Part shown: piece after piece, positions 8,697-17,625 of the stretch
Position numbering within the stretch: the first letter of the stretch is position 1
Layout: each line of letters starts with the position of its first letter
From: Pseudomonas sp. PICF141
GTDB taxonomy: Bacteria; Pseudomonadota; Gammaproteobacteria; Pseudomonadales; Pseudomonadaceae
Assembly (NCBI RefSeq): GCF_002286815.1
Contig: NZ_MUNM01000072.1
Coordinates: forward strand, 1 to 46,506
Reading direction: 5' to 3'
Length of the DNA stretch: 46,506 nucleotides
The notes under the pieces: generated by a model
What the model saw: only the letters and a program-made list of their open reading frames with translations
What the model was told of the DNA's origin: nothing
The model's database searches: none
Program-made: the position numbers and the translations under genes

Positions 8697-10055
8697 ATGA
8701 ATGCCCCTTTCGATCAGCTGTTCACGTGGCTGAAAGATCACAAGATTACCGAGGTCGAGTGTGTGGTCAGCGACTTGACCGGCATTGCTCGCGGCAAGAT
8801 TGCACCTACCAACAAGTTCCTGCATGAGCGAGGCATGCGCCTGCCGGAAAGTGTGCTGCTGCAAACGGTAACCGGGGATTTTGTCGACGACGACATCTAC
8901 TACGACCTGCTCGACCCGGCCGACATCGACATGGTTTGCAAGCCCGTCGCCGACGCGGTTTACGTCATTCCATGGGCCATCGAACCCACCGCCATCGTGA
9001 TCCATGACACGTTCGACAAGTTCGGCAACCCCATCGAACTGTCGCCGCGCAACGTGCTGAAGAAAGTGCTGCAGCTCTACACCGACAAAGGCTGGAAGCC
9101 GATTGTCGCGCCAGAAATGGAGTTTTACCTGACCCAACGCTGCGAAGACCCGGACTTGCCGCTCAAGGCGCCACTGGGACGCTCCGGCCGTGCGGAAAGC
9201 GGTCGTCAGTCATTCTCCATCGACGCCGCCAACGAGTTCGATCCACTGTTTGAAGACGTTTACGACTGGTGTGAACTCCAGGGCCTGGACCTCGACACGC
9301 TGATCCATGAAGACGGCCCGGCACAGATGGAAATCAATTTCCGTCACGGCGACGCGCTGGATCTGGCGGACCAGATCACCGTGTTCAAACGCACCCTGCG
9401 CGAGGCGGCACTCAAGCACAACGTTACCGCGACCTTCATGGCCAAACCGATCGGCGACGAACCCGGCAGTGCCATGCACCTGCACCAGAGCGTGGTGGAC
9501 ATTGCCACTGGCCGGCCGATTTTCGCCGATGCCGACGGGCAGATGAGCGAGCTGTTCCTGCACCACATCGGCGGCTTGCAAAAATACATTCCCCAAGTGC
9601 TGCCGATGTTTGCGCCCAACGTCAATTCGTTCCGCCGCTTCCTGCCCGACACCTCGGCGCCGGTCAACGTTGAATGGGGCGAAGAAAATCGCACCGTCGG
9701 CTTGCGCGTACCGACCTCCAGCCCCGACGCCATGCGCGTGGAAAACCGCTTGCCGGGTGCCGACGCCAACCCTTATCTGGCGATTGCCGCGAGCCTTTTG
9801 TGCGGTTATCTGGGCATGGTCGAAAAAGTCGAACCGAGCGCCGCGGTGCAGGGCCGCGCCTATGAGCGACGCAATCTGCGCCTGCCGATCACCATCGAGG
9901 ACGCACTGACGCGCATGGAAGAGTGCGAAACCGTCGAGCGCTATCTGGGCAGCAAATTCGTGCGCGGTTACGTCGCGGTCAAACGGGCCGAACACGAAAA
10001 CTTCAAACGCGTGATCAGCTCCTGGGAGCGCGAGTTCCTGCTGCTCAGCGTCTGA
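8697..10055 (+). CDS. Glutamine-synthetase-family ligase (PuuA/PauA-like gamma-glutamylpolyamine synthetase)
   Basis: 452 residues. The ATG at 8697 is chosen because TGAGG lies 5 bases upstream and the following protein matches family N-termini; the in-frame extension to 8589 has no such support. It shows the GS beta-grasp start (VECVVSDLTGIARGK), PEMEFYL (metal Glu), GPAQMEINFRHGDAL, MHLHQS and the Arg-rich NSFRRF and ENRTVGLRVP motifs. Enzymes of this branch ligate glutamate to putrescine or similar amines with ATP. It leads a three-gene operon with a polyamine-binding protein and a FAD oxidase, consistent with the gamma-glutamyl pathway. Confidence 0.88.
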   Translation: MNAPFDQLFTWLKDHKITEVECVVSDLTGIARGKIAPTNKFLHERGMRLPESVLLQTVTGDFVDDDIYYDLLDPADIDMVCKPVADAVYVIPWAIEPTAIVIHDTFDKFGNPIELSPRNVLKKVLQLYTDKGWKPIVAPEMEFYLTQRCEDPDLPLKAPLGRSGRAESGRQSFSIDAANEFDPLFEDVYDWCELQGLDLDTLIHEDGPAQMEINFRHGDALDLADQITVFKRTLREAALKHNVTATFMAKPIGDEPGSAMHLHQSVVDIATGRPIFADADGQMSELFLHHIGGLQKYIPQVLPMFAPNVNSFRRFLPDTSAPVNVEWGEENRTVGLRVPTSSPDAMRVENRLPGADANPYLAIAASLLCGYLGMVEKVEPSAAVQGRAYERRNLRLPITIEDALTRMEECETVERYLGSKFVRGYVAVKRAEHENFKRVISSWEREFLLLSV

Positions 10056-10056
10056 T

Positions 10057-10093
10057 CCTGATCGTTCCCACGCAGAGCGTGGGAACGATCAGG
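10057..10093. repeat. Single REP hairpin of the CCCACGC-N3-GCGTGGG type
   Basis: Perfect 17-base arms (10057-10073 and 10077-10093) with loop AGA. It sits directly after the stop of the GS-like gene and inside the polyamine operon. It may set the relative expression of the genes on either side. The same unit opens and closes the array at 40229-40339. Confidence 0.85.
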
Positions 10094-10133
10094 AAACGCC
10101 TGAACAAATCCAATAATTAAAAGAGGTGTCGAT

Positions 10134-11222
10134 ATGCGTCTATTGAAAACGGTGGTTCCGGCCTCGCTGGCCTTGCTCTTCAGCGTAACTGCACACGCTC
10201 AATCAAGTGTGAGCGTCTACAACTGGACCGACTACATTGGCGAAACCACCCTCGCCGACTTCCAGGCCAAAACCGGGACCAAAGTGATCTACGACGTATT
10301 CGATTCCAACGAAACCCTGGAGGGCAAACTGCTCGCCGGCCGCACGGGTTATGACGTGGTGGTGCCCTCCAACCACTTCCTGGCGCGCCAGGTGAAGGCC
10401 GGCGCGTTCCTCAAACTGGATCGCTCGCAGTTGCCCAACTGGAAAAACCTCGACCCGAAACTGCTGGCCTTGCTGGAAAAAAACGATCCAGGCAATGAAC
10501 ATTCGGTGCCGTACCTGTGGGGCACCAACGGCATTGGCTACAACGTCGACAAGGTCAAGCAAGTGCTGGGCATCGATCGCATCGATTCCTGGGCAGTGTT
10601 TTTCGAGCCGCAGAACCTGAAGAAGCTCAGCCAGTGCGGCGTGTCGATGATGGATTCGGCCGACGAAGTGTTCCCGGCGGTCTTGAATTACATGGGCATG
10701 GACCCACGCAGCGAAAATCCCGAGGACTTTAAAAAGGCCGAAGCCAAACTGCTGACCATCCGGCCTTACATCACCTATTTCCATTCGTCCAAATACGTGT
10801 CGGACTTGGCCAATGGCGATATTTGCGTCGCGTTCGGCTACTCGGGCGATGTGTTCCAGGCGGCGAACCGTGCCAAGGAAGCGAAGAATGGCGTGAATAT
10901 CGCCTACTCGATTCCCAAGGAAGGCAGTAACCTTTGGTTCGACCTGCTGGCGATTCCTGCTGACGCCAGCAACCCGAAAGAGGCTCACGCATTCGTCAAC
11001 AACCTGCTGGATCCGCAGGTAATCGCCAAAGTGAGCGCTTCGGTCGGTTACGCCAATCCAAACCCGGCGGCCAAGCAATACATGGACCCGGAGCTGGTCA
11101 GTAATCCAGAGGTCTATCCTCCTCAGGAAGTGCTCGACAAACTCTACATCTCCACCACCCCGCCCCAGCCGATCATGCGCCTGATGACCCGCTCCTGGAG
11201 CAAAGTGAAGTCCAGCCAATGA
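10134..11222 (+). CDS. Polyamine ABC-transporter substrate-binding protein (PotF/SpuD-like)
   Basis: 362-residue periplasmic binding protein. The signal peptide is about 1-22 (ends AHAQ). The mature start SVSVYNWTDYIG and later VPYLWGTNGIGYN, SMMDSADEVFPAVLNYMG and CVAFGYSGDV are hallmarks of PotF/SpuD/SpuE. It has a strong AGAGGTG ribosome site. No permease or ATPase is next to it, so it must dock on a transporter encoded elsewhere or act as an accessory receptor. The stop overlaps the next gene by ATGA. Confidence 0.92.
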   Translation: MRLLKTVVPASLALLFSVTAHAQSSVSVYNWTDYIGETTLADFQAKTGTKVIYDVFDSNETLEGKLLAGRTGYDVVVPSNHFLARQVKAGAFLKLDRSQLPNWKNLDPKLLALLEKNDPGNEHSVPYLWGTNGIGYNVDKVKQVLGIDRIDSWAVFFEPQNLKKLSQCGVSMMDSADEVFPAVLNYMGMDPRSENPEDFKKAEAKLLTIRPYITYFHSSKYVSDLANGDICVAFGYSGDVFQAANRAKEAKNGVNIAYSIPKEGSNLWFDLLAIPADASNPKEAHAFVNNLLDPQVIAKVSASVGYANPNPAAKQYMDPELVSNPEVYPPQEVLDKLYISTTPPQPIMRLMTRSWSKVKSSQ

Positions 11223-12520
11223 ATCAGTACGATCATCAACACGCTCATTCCTATTACGCTGCCTCGGCCAAGGGCATGACACCTTACCCAGCGCTGGGCT
11301 CGGATCTTGAAGCCGATGTCTGCGTGGTGGGCGGTGGCTTCACCGGGGTCAATACCGCGATCGAACTGGCGCAGCGCGGACTCTCGGTGATTCTGCTGGA
11401 AGGCCGGCGAATCGGCTGGGGCGCCAGCGGGCGTAACGGCGGCCAGTTGATCCGCGGTATCGGTCACGACGTCGAAGGTTTCGCCCGTTATGTGGGTCAG
11501 GAAGGTGTGCGCTATCTAGAGCGCGCAGGCATCGAATCGGTGGAACTGGTGGGCAATCGCATCCGTGAGCATGGGATCGATTGCGACCTGCGCTGGGGCT
11601 TCTGTGAACTGGCTAACACCCCGGCGCAGTTCGAGGCGTTCAATGCGGAACTGCAAAAACTTGCCGAACTGGGTTACCGCCATGAAACTCGACTTGTCGG
11701 CCCCGAGCAGATCCGCCAGCAAGTGGTGGGCTCCGATGTTTATGCCGGCGGCCTGATCGACATGGGTTCGGGTCATTTGCATCCGCTGAATCTGGTGCTC
11801 GGCGAAGCGCACGTTGCCGAGTCTCTTGGGGTGCGAATATTCGAACAAAGCCCGGTGCTGGAATTGATTCATGGCAGCACCGTGCAGGTTCGTTGCGCTG
11901 GCGGCACGGTTCGCGCCGGCAGTCTGGTGCTCGGTTGTAATGCGCACCTGGAAGAACTCGAACCACGCCTGAGCGGCAAGGTGCTACCGGCAGGCAGTTA
12001 CATCATCGCCACCGAGCCTTTGGCACCTGAGCTTGCCGCGCAATTGATCCCGCAGAACCTGGCGCTGTGCGACCAGAAAGTCGGCCTCGATTACTATCGG
12101 CTCTCGGCAGATCGACGCTTGCTGTTTGGCGGTGCCTGCCATTACTCCGGGCGCGATCCGAAAGACATCGGCGCATACATGCGGCCAAAAATGCTCGAGG
12201 TTTTTCCGCATTTGGCGGATGTGCGCATCGACTATCAATGGGGCGGCATGATCGGCATCACCGCCAACCGCTTCCCTCAGGCTGGACGGTTGAGCCAGTA
12301 CCCGAACGTGTTTTATGCCCAGGGTTATTCCGGTCATGGCCTGAACGTGACCCACTGGTGCGCACGCTTGCTGGCTGAAGCGATTCATGCCGGACACAGC
12401 AAGGGCCTCGATGTGTTCAGCGCCGTCCCGCACATGACCTTCCCCGGTGGCAAAGCCCTGCGTTCACCGCTGTTGGCCCTTGGTATGTTCTGGTATCGCC
12501 TGCGCGAATTGCTTGGCTGA
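11219..12520 (+). CDS. FAD-dependent amine oxidoreductase (PuuB/PauB-like)
   Basis: 433 residues of the DAO/glycine-oxidase fold. The FAD-binding Rossmann motif VCVVGGGFTGVNTAIELAQRG is at about 34-54, followed by GWGASGRNGGQLIRGIGHD. C-terminal YAQGYSGHGLNVTHW closes the flavin site. Relatives oxidise gamma-glutamylputrescine to the aldehyde with release of peroxide, the step after PuuA. The aldehyde dehydrogenase and gamma-Glu-GABA hydrolase of the pathway are not in this window. Its start overlaps the stop of the binding protein. Confidence 0.9.
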   Translation: MNQYDHQHAHSYYAASAKGMTPYPALGSDLEADVCVVGGGFTGVNTAIELAQRGLSVILLEGRRIGWGASGRNGGQLIRGIGHDVEGFARYVGQEGVRYLERAGIESVELVGNRIREHGIDCDLRWGFCELANTPAQFEAFNAELQKLAELGYRHETRLVGPEQIRQQVVGSDVYAGGLIDMGSGHLHPLNLVLGEAHVAESLGVRIFEQSPVLELIHGSTVQVRCAGGTVRAGSLVLGCNAHLEELEPRLSGKVLPAGSYIIATEPLAPELAAQLIPQNLALCDQKVGLDYYRLSADRRLLFGGACHYSGRDPKDIGAYMRPKMLEVFPHLADVRIDYQWGGMIGITANRFPQAGRLSQYPNVFYAQGYSGHGLNVTHWCARLLAEAIHAGHSKGLDVFSAVPHMTFPGGKALRSPLLALGMFWYRLRELLG

Positions 12521-12547
12521 AGTTCGGGACAAGAACCTTACACAAAC

Positions 12548-12682
12548 CTGTGGCGAGGGGGCTTGCCCCCGTTCGGCTGCGCAGCAGTCGTCAATATTCT
12601 TTATGCGGTATGCCTGACGGAATTCGATGGCAAATTGTGGGGCCGCTTCGCGACCCAACAGGGGCAAGTCCCCTCGCCACAA
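12548..12682. repeat. REPIN with partly decayed right arm
   Basis: Left arm 12548-12573 matches the element at 625-650. Right arm 12657-12682 pairs with it except for three bases. It lies between the polyamine operon and pqiA. Confidence 0.8.
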
Positions 12683-12803
12683 ATGGCTATCTGATCTTGA
12701 TGGGGCCAGTGCATCCTTGATCAGTCTTTTATTTGCTCAATCGCAAGTCACTTCTATATTGAGGGTGTGCTCTGACTTCCCTGTCTTATGGCGAGTGCGG
12801 CCT

Positions 12804-13400
12804 ATGGCTACGACTGACCAACTGATCATCTGCGAGCACTGCGACTGCGTGTATGAAAAAGTCACGCTTGCCAAACATCAGAAAGCCCTGTGTACCTGCT
12901 GCGGCGGCGTGCTGCAGCGTTATAACGGACTGTCGGTGGAGCAGCGTCTGGCCTTGGCCTTCACGGCAATGGTGCTGTGGATTTTCGCCAACTTCTATCC
13001 CGTCATGAGCATCAGCCTCAAGGGCCTGAAAAACAGTGCGACGCTGTGGGATTCGGTATTGGCATTGAGCCAGGGACCGATCACCTTTATTGCGCTGGTG
13101 GCGGCGATATCGATCATCATCGCGCCGCTTTTTCAACTGGCGTTGCTGATCTGGGTCCTGAGCTTCGCCCTCGCGCATCGGCGCTCGCCAGGCTTCAAGC
13201 TGTGCATGCGCTGGCTGGAAACCCTCAGGCCCTGGAGCATGCTCGAGGTTTGTCTGCTGGGGGCAATGGTGGCGGTGTTCAAACTGGCAGGCATGCTCGA
13301 TGTCATACCCGGCCTTGGCCTGTTTGCCCTGGCGGTTCTCAGCCTGCTGCTGATCCGCATCGCCGGGCGCGATGTCCGTGAATTGTGGGATACCTTATGA
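12804..13400 (+). CDS. pqiA: Paraquat-inducible protein A, first half-protein
   Basis: 198 residues starting MATTDQLIICEHC. An N-terminal four-Cys zinc-ribbon-like motif (CEHC ... CTCC, about residues 10-35) is followed by four hydrophobic helices of the PqiA fold (about 52-70, 90-125, 145-170, 172-190). The ATG at 12804 is used because the upstream extension runs into a REPIN. E. coli PqiA carries two such units in one chain; here the second unit is the next gene, overlapping by ATGA. PqiA is the inner-membrane partner of the PqiBC lipid-transport tunnel. Confidence 0.9.
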   Translation: MATTDQLIICEHCDCVYEKVTLAKHQKALCTCCGGVLQRYNGLSVEQRLALAFTAMVLWIFANFYPVMSISLKGLKNSATLWDSVLALSQGPITFIALVAAISIIIAPLFQLALLIWVLSFALAHRRSPGFKLCMRWLETLRPWSMLEVCLLGAMVAVFKLAGMLDVIPGLGLFALAVLSLLLIRIAGRDVRELWDTL

Positions 13401-14089
13401 ACAGGCCACCGCTCGCCAGCGAACTCGACCTGTGCCTGTGCCATAGCTGCGGCCTGGCCTGCGACATAAAGGATAACCCTCACGAATGCCCACGCTGCGG
13501 CGCGCCGCTGCATGCTCGCAAAACCAACTCGTTGACCCGCACATGGGCTTACTTGCTGACCTCGCTGGTGTTTTATATTCCCGCCAATCTGCTTCCGGTC
13601 ATGAACACCAGTCTGTTCGGCAGTGGCTCCGATAGCACCATCATGAGCGGTGTGCTGGAGTTCTGGGCACACGGTGCGTGGGACATTGCCCTGATTATTT
13701 TCATCGCCAGCATCGCGGTACCGGGCATCAAGTTCGTTGCCCTTTCCCTGCTGCTGATCACCGTGCAGCGCGGCAGCCACTGGGCGCGCAAGGAGCGTTC
13801 GAAGCTTTACCGTTTCGTCGAGCTGATCGGCTACTGGTCGATGCTCGATGTCATCGTTGTCGCGCTCGTCGCCGCGCTGGTGAAATTCCAGGCGCTGGGC
13901 GATATTCAACCACGCTTGGGGATTTTGTTCTTTGGTCTGGTGGTGGTATTCACCATGCTGTCAGCCATGAGTTTCGACCCGCGGCTGATTTGGGATGAAA
14001 AGCGGGATAACGAGCGGGATGAAGTGCCGGATAACGAGCGCAATAACCCACCAAACGAGGAGGTCATGGATGAAGTCGCAAGCCACTGA
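13397..14089 (+). CDS. pqiA: Paraquat-inducible protein A, second half-protein
   Basis: 230 residues with the same plan as the previous gene. A zinc ribbon (CLCHSCGLACD and CPRCG, about 13-40) is followed by four helices; SYIPANLLPVMNT-like motif FYIPANLLPVMNT and GVLEFWAHGAWDIALIIF are PqiA signatures. The hydrophilic tail after about residue 200 is rich in Asp, Asn and Glu. Its 3' end overlaps pqiB by 20 bases, with the pqiB ribosome site inside this gene. Confidence 0.9.
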   Translation: MNRPPLASELDLCLCHSCGLACDIKDNPHECPRCGAPLHARKTNSLTRTWAYLLTSLVFYIPANLLPVMNTSLFGSGSDSTIMSGVLEFWAHGAWDIALIIFIASIAVPGIKFVALSLLLITVQRGSHWARKERSKLYRFVELIGYWSMLDVIVVALVAALVKFQALGDIQPRLGILFFGLVVVFTMLSAMSFDPRLIWDEKRDNERDEVPDNERNNPPNEEVMDEVASH

Positions 14090-15725
14090 TGGGCCGCAAG
14101 ACCCTGGCCAGGCCAGTATCAAGACCCGTCGCTTCAGCGTTTCGCTGGTATGGATTGTGCCGCTCGTTGCGGTGCTGGTGGGGATCTCCCTGGTGATACA
14201 CAGCGTGATGCAGGAAGGCCCGACCATCACCGTCACGTTCAAGACCGGTAGCGGTCTTACGGCCAACAAGACCGAGGTCAAATACCGCAACGTGGTCATC
14301 GGCCATGTTTCGGAAGTGAAGCTGAGCAACGATCAGAAAAGCGTTAGCGCCACGATCAAACTCGACAAACAGGCTGAAAACTTCACCCGCGAAGACTCGC
14401 AATTCTGGGTCGTGCGCCCGCGCATTGGTGCCGGCGGCGTATCGGGCATCGATACCCTGCTGTCAGGCGATTACATTGGTGCCGACATCGGCGTGGCCAA
14501 TGCCCGTTCCAAACACTTCATTGGTCTGGAAAACCCGCCGCCCATTACCTATGGCGAGCCAGGCAAGCGTTTCATGTTGCGCACCCCGGACCTGGGCTCG
14601 CTGGACATCGGCTCCCCCGTCTATTACCGCAAGATTCCAGTCGGGCAAGTGGTGGCGTATGCGCTGGATGCCGACGGCAAAGGGGTGAACATCGAAATTT
14701 TCGTGCATTCGCCCCATGACGTCTTCGTCACGCAGAACACCCGGTTCTGGAACGCCAGTGGTATTGATGTGAACGTGGGTGCCAACGGTTTTGCGGTGAG
14801 TACCGAGTCGTTGTCTTCGTTGTTGGTGGGCGGTATCGCGTTTCGCGCGCCGGAATACAGCCCCGATGATCAGCCAGCCAGCGAGAATAAAGCCTTTGAG
14901 CTGTTCGAAGACCAGCAAACCGCTCTCGCGCCCCCTTTTGGCAAGGGACAGTATTTGAGTTTACGTTTCGATCAGGCAATGCGCGGGCTGAAGGTCGACG
15001 CGCCGGTGGAGTTCCTCGGCATCGAATTTGGCAGAGTCGTCTCGGTCAATCTGGATTTCGACGCGAAAAAGCGCAGCTTCCCGGTCAATGTCGGCATTGT
15101 GATCTATCCGCAACGCCTCGGTCAGGCTCATTTAAAGATGCTCGAGGCTTTGAAGCATGACCCGAATGACGAAGCCGCTGGCGTACGGCTGATGGGCAGC
15201 TTCATCGAAAACGGCCTGCGGGCCCAGGCCCGTAGCGGCAATCTGTTGACCGGTCAGCTCTACATCGCGCTCGACTTCTACCCCGACGCAGAGAAAGTCG
15301 TGTTCGATCCAACCGCCCGCCCCGTGACCATCCCCACCATCCCTGGCAGCCTCGAGCAGTTGCAGGAAAAACTGGAAAACATGGTCAACAAGATCAACCA
15401 GCTGCCGATCGATCGAATTGCCGGCAATCTGGACAGCAACCTCGTCGAACTGCGCAAGGGCCTCGTACAGTTCAACGCCAGGACCCTGCCCGGCGTGCAG
15501 ACCACCTTGGGGGACGTCAGCAAGGCCTTGCAATCGGCCAGCTCGACCTTGGCCGAGGATTCGCCGCAACGGGAGCAGTTGACCCAAACCCTGGACGAAC
15601 TCGGGCGCATGTCACGTTCCTTGCGTGAACTTTCGGATTACCTGGGCCGGCATCCGGAATCGCTGATTCGCGGTCGTCCCGACAATGCCGCACCAATGGA
15701 CATGAAGGCGCCACCGCGCAACTGA
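14070..15725 (+). CDS. pqiB: PqiB, MCE-domain periplasmic tunnel protein
   Basis: 551 residues (E. coli PqiB is of similar length). An N-terminal anchor at about 23-44 (VSLVWIVPLVAVLVGISLVI) is followed by three MCE domains, starting near TVTFKTGSGLTANKTEVKYR, near FMLRTPDLGSLDIGSPVYYR and near LSLRFDQAMRGLKVDAPVEF. A long C-terminal helical region forms the needle. AGGAGG lies 6 bases before the ATG at 14070. It acts in lipid transport between the membranes with PqiA and PqiC. Confidence 0.94.
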   Translation: MKSQATDGPQDPGQASIKTRRFSVSLVWIVPLVAVLVGISLVIHSVMQEGPTITVTFKTGSGLTANKTEVKYRNVVIGHVSEVKLSNDQKSVSATIKLDKQAENFTREDSQFWVVRPRIGAGGVSGIDTLLSGDYIGADIGVANARSKHFIGLENPPPITYGEPGKRFMLRTPDLGSLDIGSPVYYRKIPVGQVVAYALDADGKGVNIEIFVHSPHDVFVTQNTRFWNASGIDVNVGANGFAVSTESLSSLLVGGIAFRAPEYSPDDQPASENKAFELFEDQQTALAPPFGKGQYLSLRFDQAMRGLKVDAPVEFLGIEFGRVVSVNLDFDAKKRSFPVNVGIVIYPQRLGQAHLKMLEALKHDPNDEAAGVRLMGSFIENGLRAQARSGNLLTGQLYIALDFYPDAEKVVFDPTARPVTIPTIPGSLEQLQEKLENMVNKINQLPIDRIAGNLDSNLVELRKGLVQFNARTLPGVQTTLGDVSKALQSASSTLAEDSPQREQLTQTLDELGRMSRSLRELSDYLGRHPESLIRGRPDNAAPMDMKAPPRN

Positions 15726-15742
15726 CCACAGGAGCAATACCC

Positions 15743-16291
15743 ATGGCTTTCCCGCTGAAGATCTCGCTGGTCACTGCGCTGTTACTGCTCACCGCTTGCC
15801 GCAGCGATCCGATTCAGTTCCATACCCTGACCCCGACCCAACTGAGCGGCGCAAGCGGCGGCGCGGAGATTCAGATCGAAAGCATCACCGTGCCGCCCCA
15901 GGTCGACCGCCCGCAGATTGTCATTCGCCAGGGCAACAGTGGCGTGGCAATCCTCGAAACCGAATGGTGGGCGGCGACGCTGGTGGATGAATTGCGCAGC
16001 GCCTTGGTCGATCAACTGGTCACCAGCAATCTGCAACGCAGAGTGTCGTTGCGACTGGACGTGCAGCGCTTTGATTCGATCCCCGGTCAATACGCCTTGA
16101 TCGACGTCAGATGGCGCCTGCGCAGCCTCGGCCCCGGCGATGCGGCGGTGATCACCTGTCGCAGCACATTGCAGACCCCCACAGGCCCGAGCATCGATGA
16201 GCTGGTGCTCGCCCATCAGAACAATGTGAAACGGTTAGCTGCGCTGATCAGTCAGGCGATCGGCTCGCAAAAAGGCTGCCCTTCGGCGTAA
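15743..16291 (+). CDS. pqiC: PqiC outer-membrane lipoprotein
   Basis: 182 residues. Signal with lipobox LTAC (Cys19), then the ABC-type auxiliary lipoprotein domain (IQIESITVPPQVDRPQIVIR, WWAATLVDELRSALVDQL). It is the outer-membrane receptor of the PqiABC lipid-transport system and lies 17 bases after pqiB with an AGGAG site. Confidence 0.92.
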   Translation: MAFPLKISLVTALLLLTACRSDPIQFHTLTPTQLSGASGGAEIQIESITVPPQVDRPQIVIRQGNSGVAILETEWWAATLVDELRSALVDQLVTSNLQRRVSLRLDVQRFDSIPGQYALIDVRWRLRSLGPGDAAVITCRSTLQTPTGPSIDELVLAHQNNVKRLAALISQAIGSQKGCPSA

Positions 16292-16325
16292 TGCCGGTAA
16301 GTTAAGAAATTTGAGCGACGAAAAT

Positions 16326-16419
16326 CCTGTGGGAGCGTGGCTTGCCCGCGAAGAAGGCACCGCAGTTTTTCAGGTACTGCGCGTCATCGTTCTTCGCGGG
16401 CAAGCCACGCTCCCACAGG
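16326..16419. repeat. REPIN with 30-base perfect arms
   Basis: Arms 16326-16355 and 16390-16419 are exact reverse complements (CCTGTGGGAGCGTGGC start). It separates the converging pqiC and recombinase genes and could serve as a two-way terminator-like structure. Confidence 0.87.
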
Positions 16420-16429
16420 TTCTGTGTGG

Positions 16430-17368
16430 TCACAAATCGAAACGGTCCACTGCCCGACGGCGTTCATTGTCGTCGCGCACATCATAATGGGCGGTGGTCT
16501 GGATGTTGCTGTGGTGAGCCAGTTTCTGCGCGATCGACAGGTCATGCTCTTCGATCACTCGGGTGATGAACGACCGCCTAAAATCGTGCGGCATGATTTT
16601 CACCCCGACCTGTGCACCGCGTTGCCGGGCAATGTAGTAGATCGCATGCTTGGTGATGCGCTCACGGGTAATGTGGCTGCCACGGCGAATGCGGTTGAAC
16701 AGGAACGGGTCGTCCGTTTCCCCCTCCTTTAACTGCGAACGTCGCAGTTCCAGCCAGGCGTCCAGTTTGGCGAAGGCCCACGCTGGCGCGTACTTGATCA
16801 ACTGTTTGTTGCCCTTGGCGGTGACGCACAGGCTGCGCTCGGTGAAATCCACCTGGGCCAGGTCCAGATTCACCGATTCCGATTTGCGCATCCCCGACCC
16901 GTACAGAATCCCGATGATGGCCGCGTCCCGCAGCCCTTGTGGCCGAGGATCGGCGGCGCACACCTCCATCAAGTCGCGAATCAAGGTGCGCTTGAGGTTG
17001 CGCCCCTGGGACAGTCGTGTGCCGGCAATGCCTTTGACCGAGCGCATCTTCAGCAAGTGCTCCTGACTGATCAGGCTCATGCGCCACGCTTCGTTCATCA
17101 CCCCGCGCACCGCATTGACATAAAGCGAGGAGGTATTGGGCGCGTAGCCGTCTTCGCGCAAGGTCGCGACCAGGGCAACGACATCCTCAGGTTGTAGCTC
17201 GTGCCAGGGAATCTCTTCGATGTTCATGTCTTCGAAGTCCAGACGGTCGGCGGCGTCCTGCATGACATAACGCATGGTCAACTGGCTGGACGGCGCCAGG
17301 CGCGCCAGGTACAGGGTTAACGGGTTGGCTTTGGAAACACTGGGTTCGGTAACAGGTAAGTCAATCAA
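16430..17368 (-). CDS. Tyrosine-type site-specific recombinase/integrase
   Basis: 312 residues from a TTG at 17368, which has AAGG 8 bases upstream; an alternative TTG at 17401 would add 11 residues and has no ribosome site. The N-terminal SAM-like core-binding domain (about 12-105) includes NPLTLYLARLAPSS. The catalytic domain has Arg in GSGMRKSES, HDFRR (His-x-x-Arg), His in LAHHSNI and the nucleophile Tyr in TTAHYD, so the R-H-R-H-Y set looks complete. No excisionase, phage gene or tRNA target is adjacent. It lies between pqiC and an arn operon tail, and may be a resident XerC-like enzyme or the mark of an old insertion. Confidence 0.88.
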   Translation of the reverse strand: MIDLPVTEPSVSKANPLTLYLARLAPSSQLTMRYVMQDAADRLDFEDMNIEEIPWHELQPEDVVALVATLREDGYAPNTSSLYVNAVRGVMNEAWRMSLISQEHLLKMRSVKGIAGTRLSQGRNLKRTLIRDLMEVCAADPRPQGLRDAAIIGILYGSGMRKSESVNLDLAQVDFTERSLCVTAKGNKQLIKYAPAWAFAKLDAWLELRRSQLKEGETDDPFLFNRIRRGSHITRERITKHAIYYIARQRGAQVGVKIMPHDFRRSFITRVIEEHDLSIAQKLAHHSNIQTTAHYDVRDDNERRRAVDRFDL

Positions 17369-17487
17369 TGAAACGGCCTTGAAATGAATAAAGTTCAACA
17401 AAACAACTGAACAATGAAAATTACTTAAGATAAAAAAAGCACTTCAGCTTGATCAAATAAACAATTCGCCGCCGCGATGCCCTCTTT

Positions 17488-17625
17488 GTAGCAGCTGTCG
17501 AGCCTGCGAGGCTGCGTTCGGCTGCGAAGCACTCGTGAATCCGGCTGATGCGGTTTGCCTGATACACGGCAGGTTCTGGTTTGACGACTGCTTCGCAGCC
17601 GATCGCAGCCTTCGGCAGCTGCTAC
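17488..17625. repeat. REPIN (GTAGCAGCTG-type)
   Basis: Starts GTAGCAGCTGTCGAGCC and ends with a near-complement GGCAGCTGCTAC. The inner arm parts have diverged. It is related to the three 145-bp copies at 25968, 31486 and 33766. Confidence 0.75.

Noticed and set aside
17426..17460. Possible terminator-like T-run near the recombinase start
   Set aside because: The stem is only about four base pairs (AAGC/GCTT), too weak to call.
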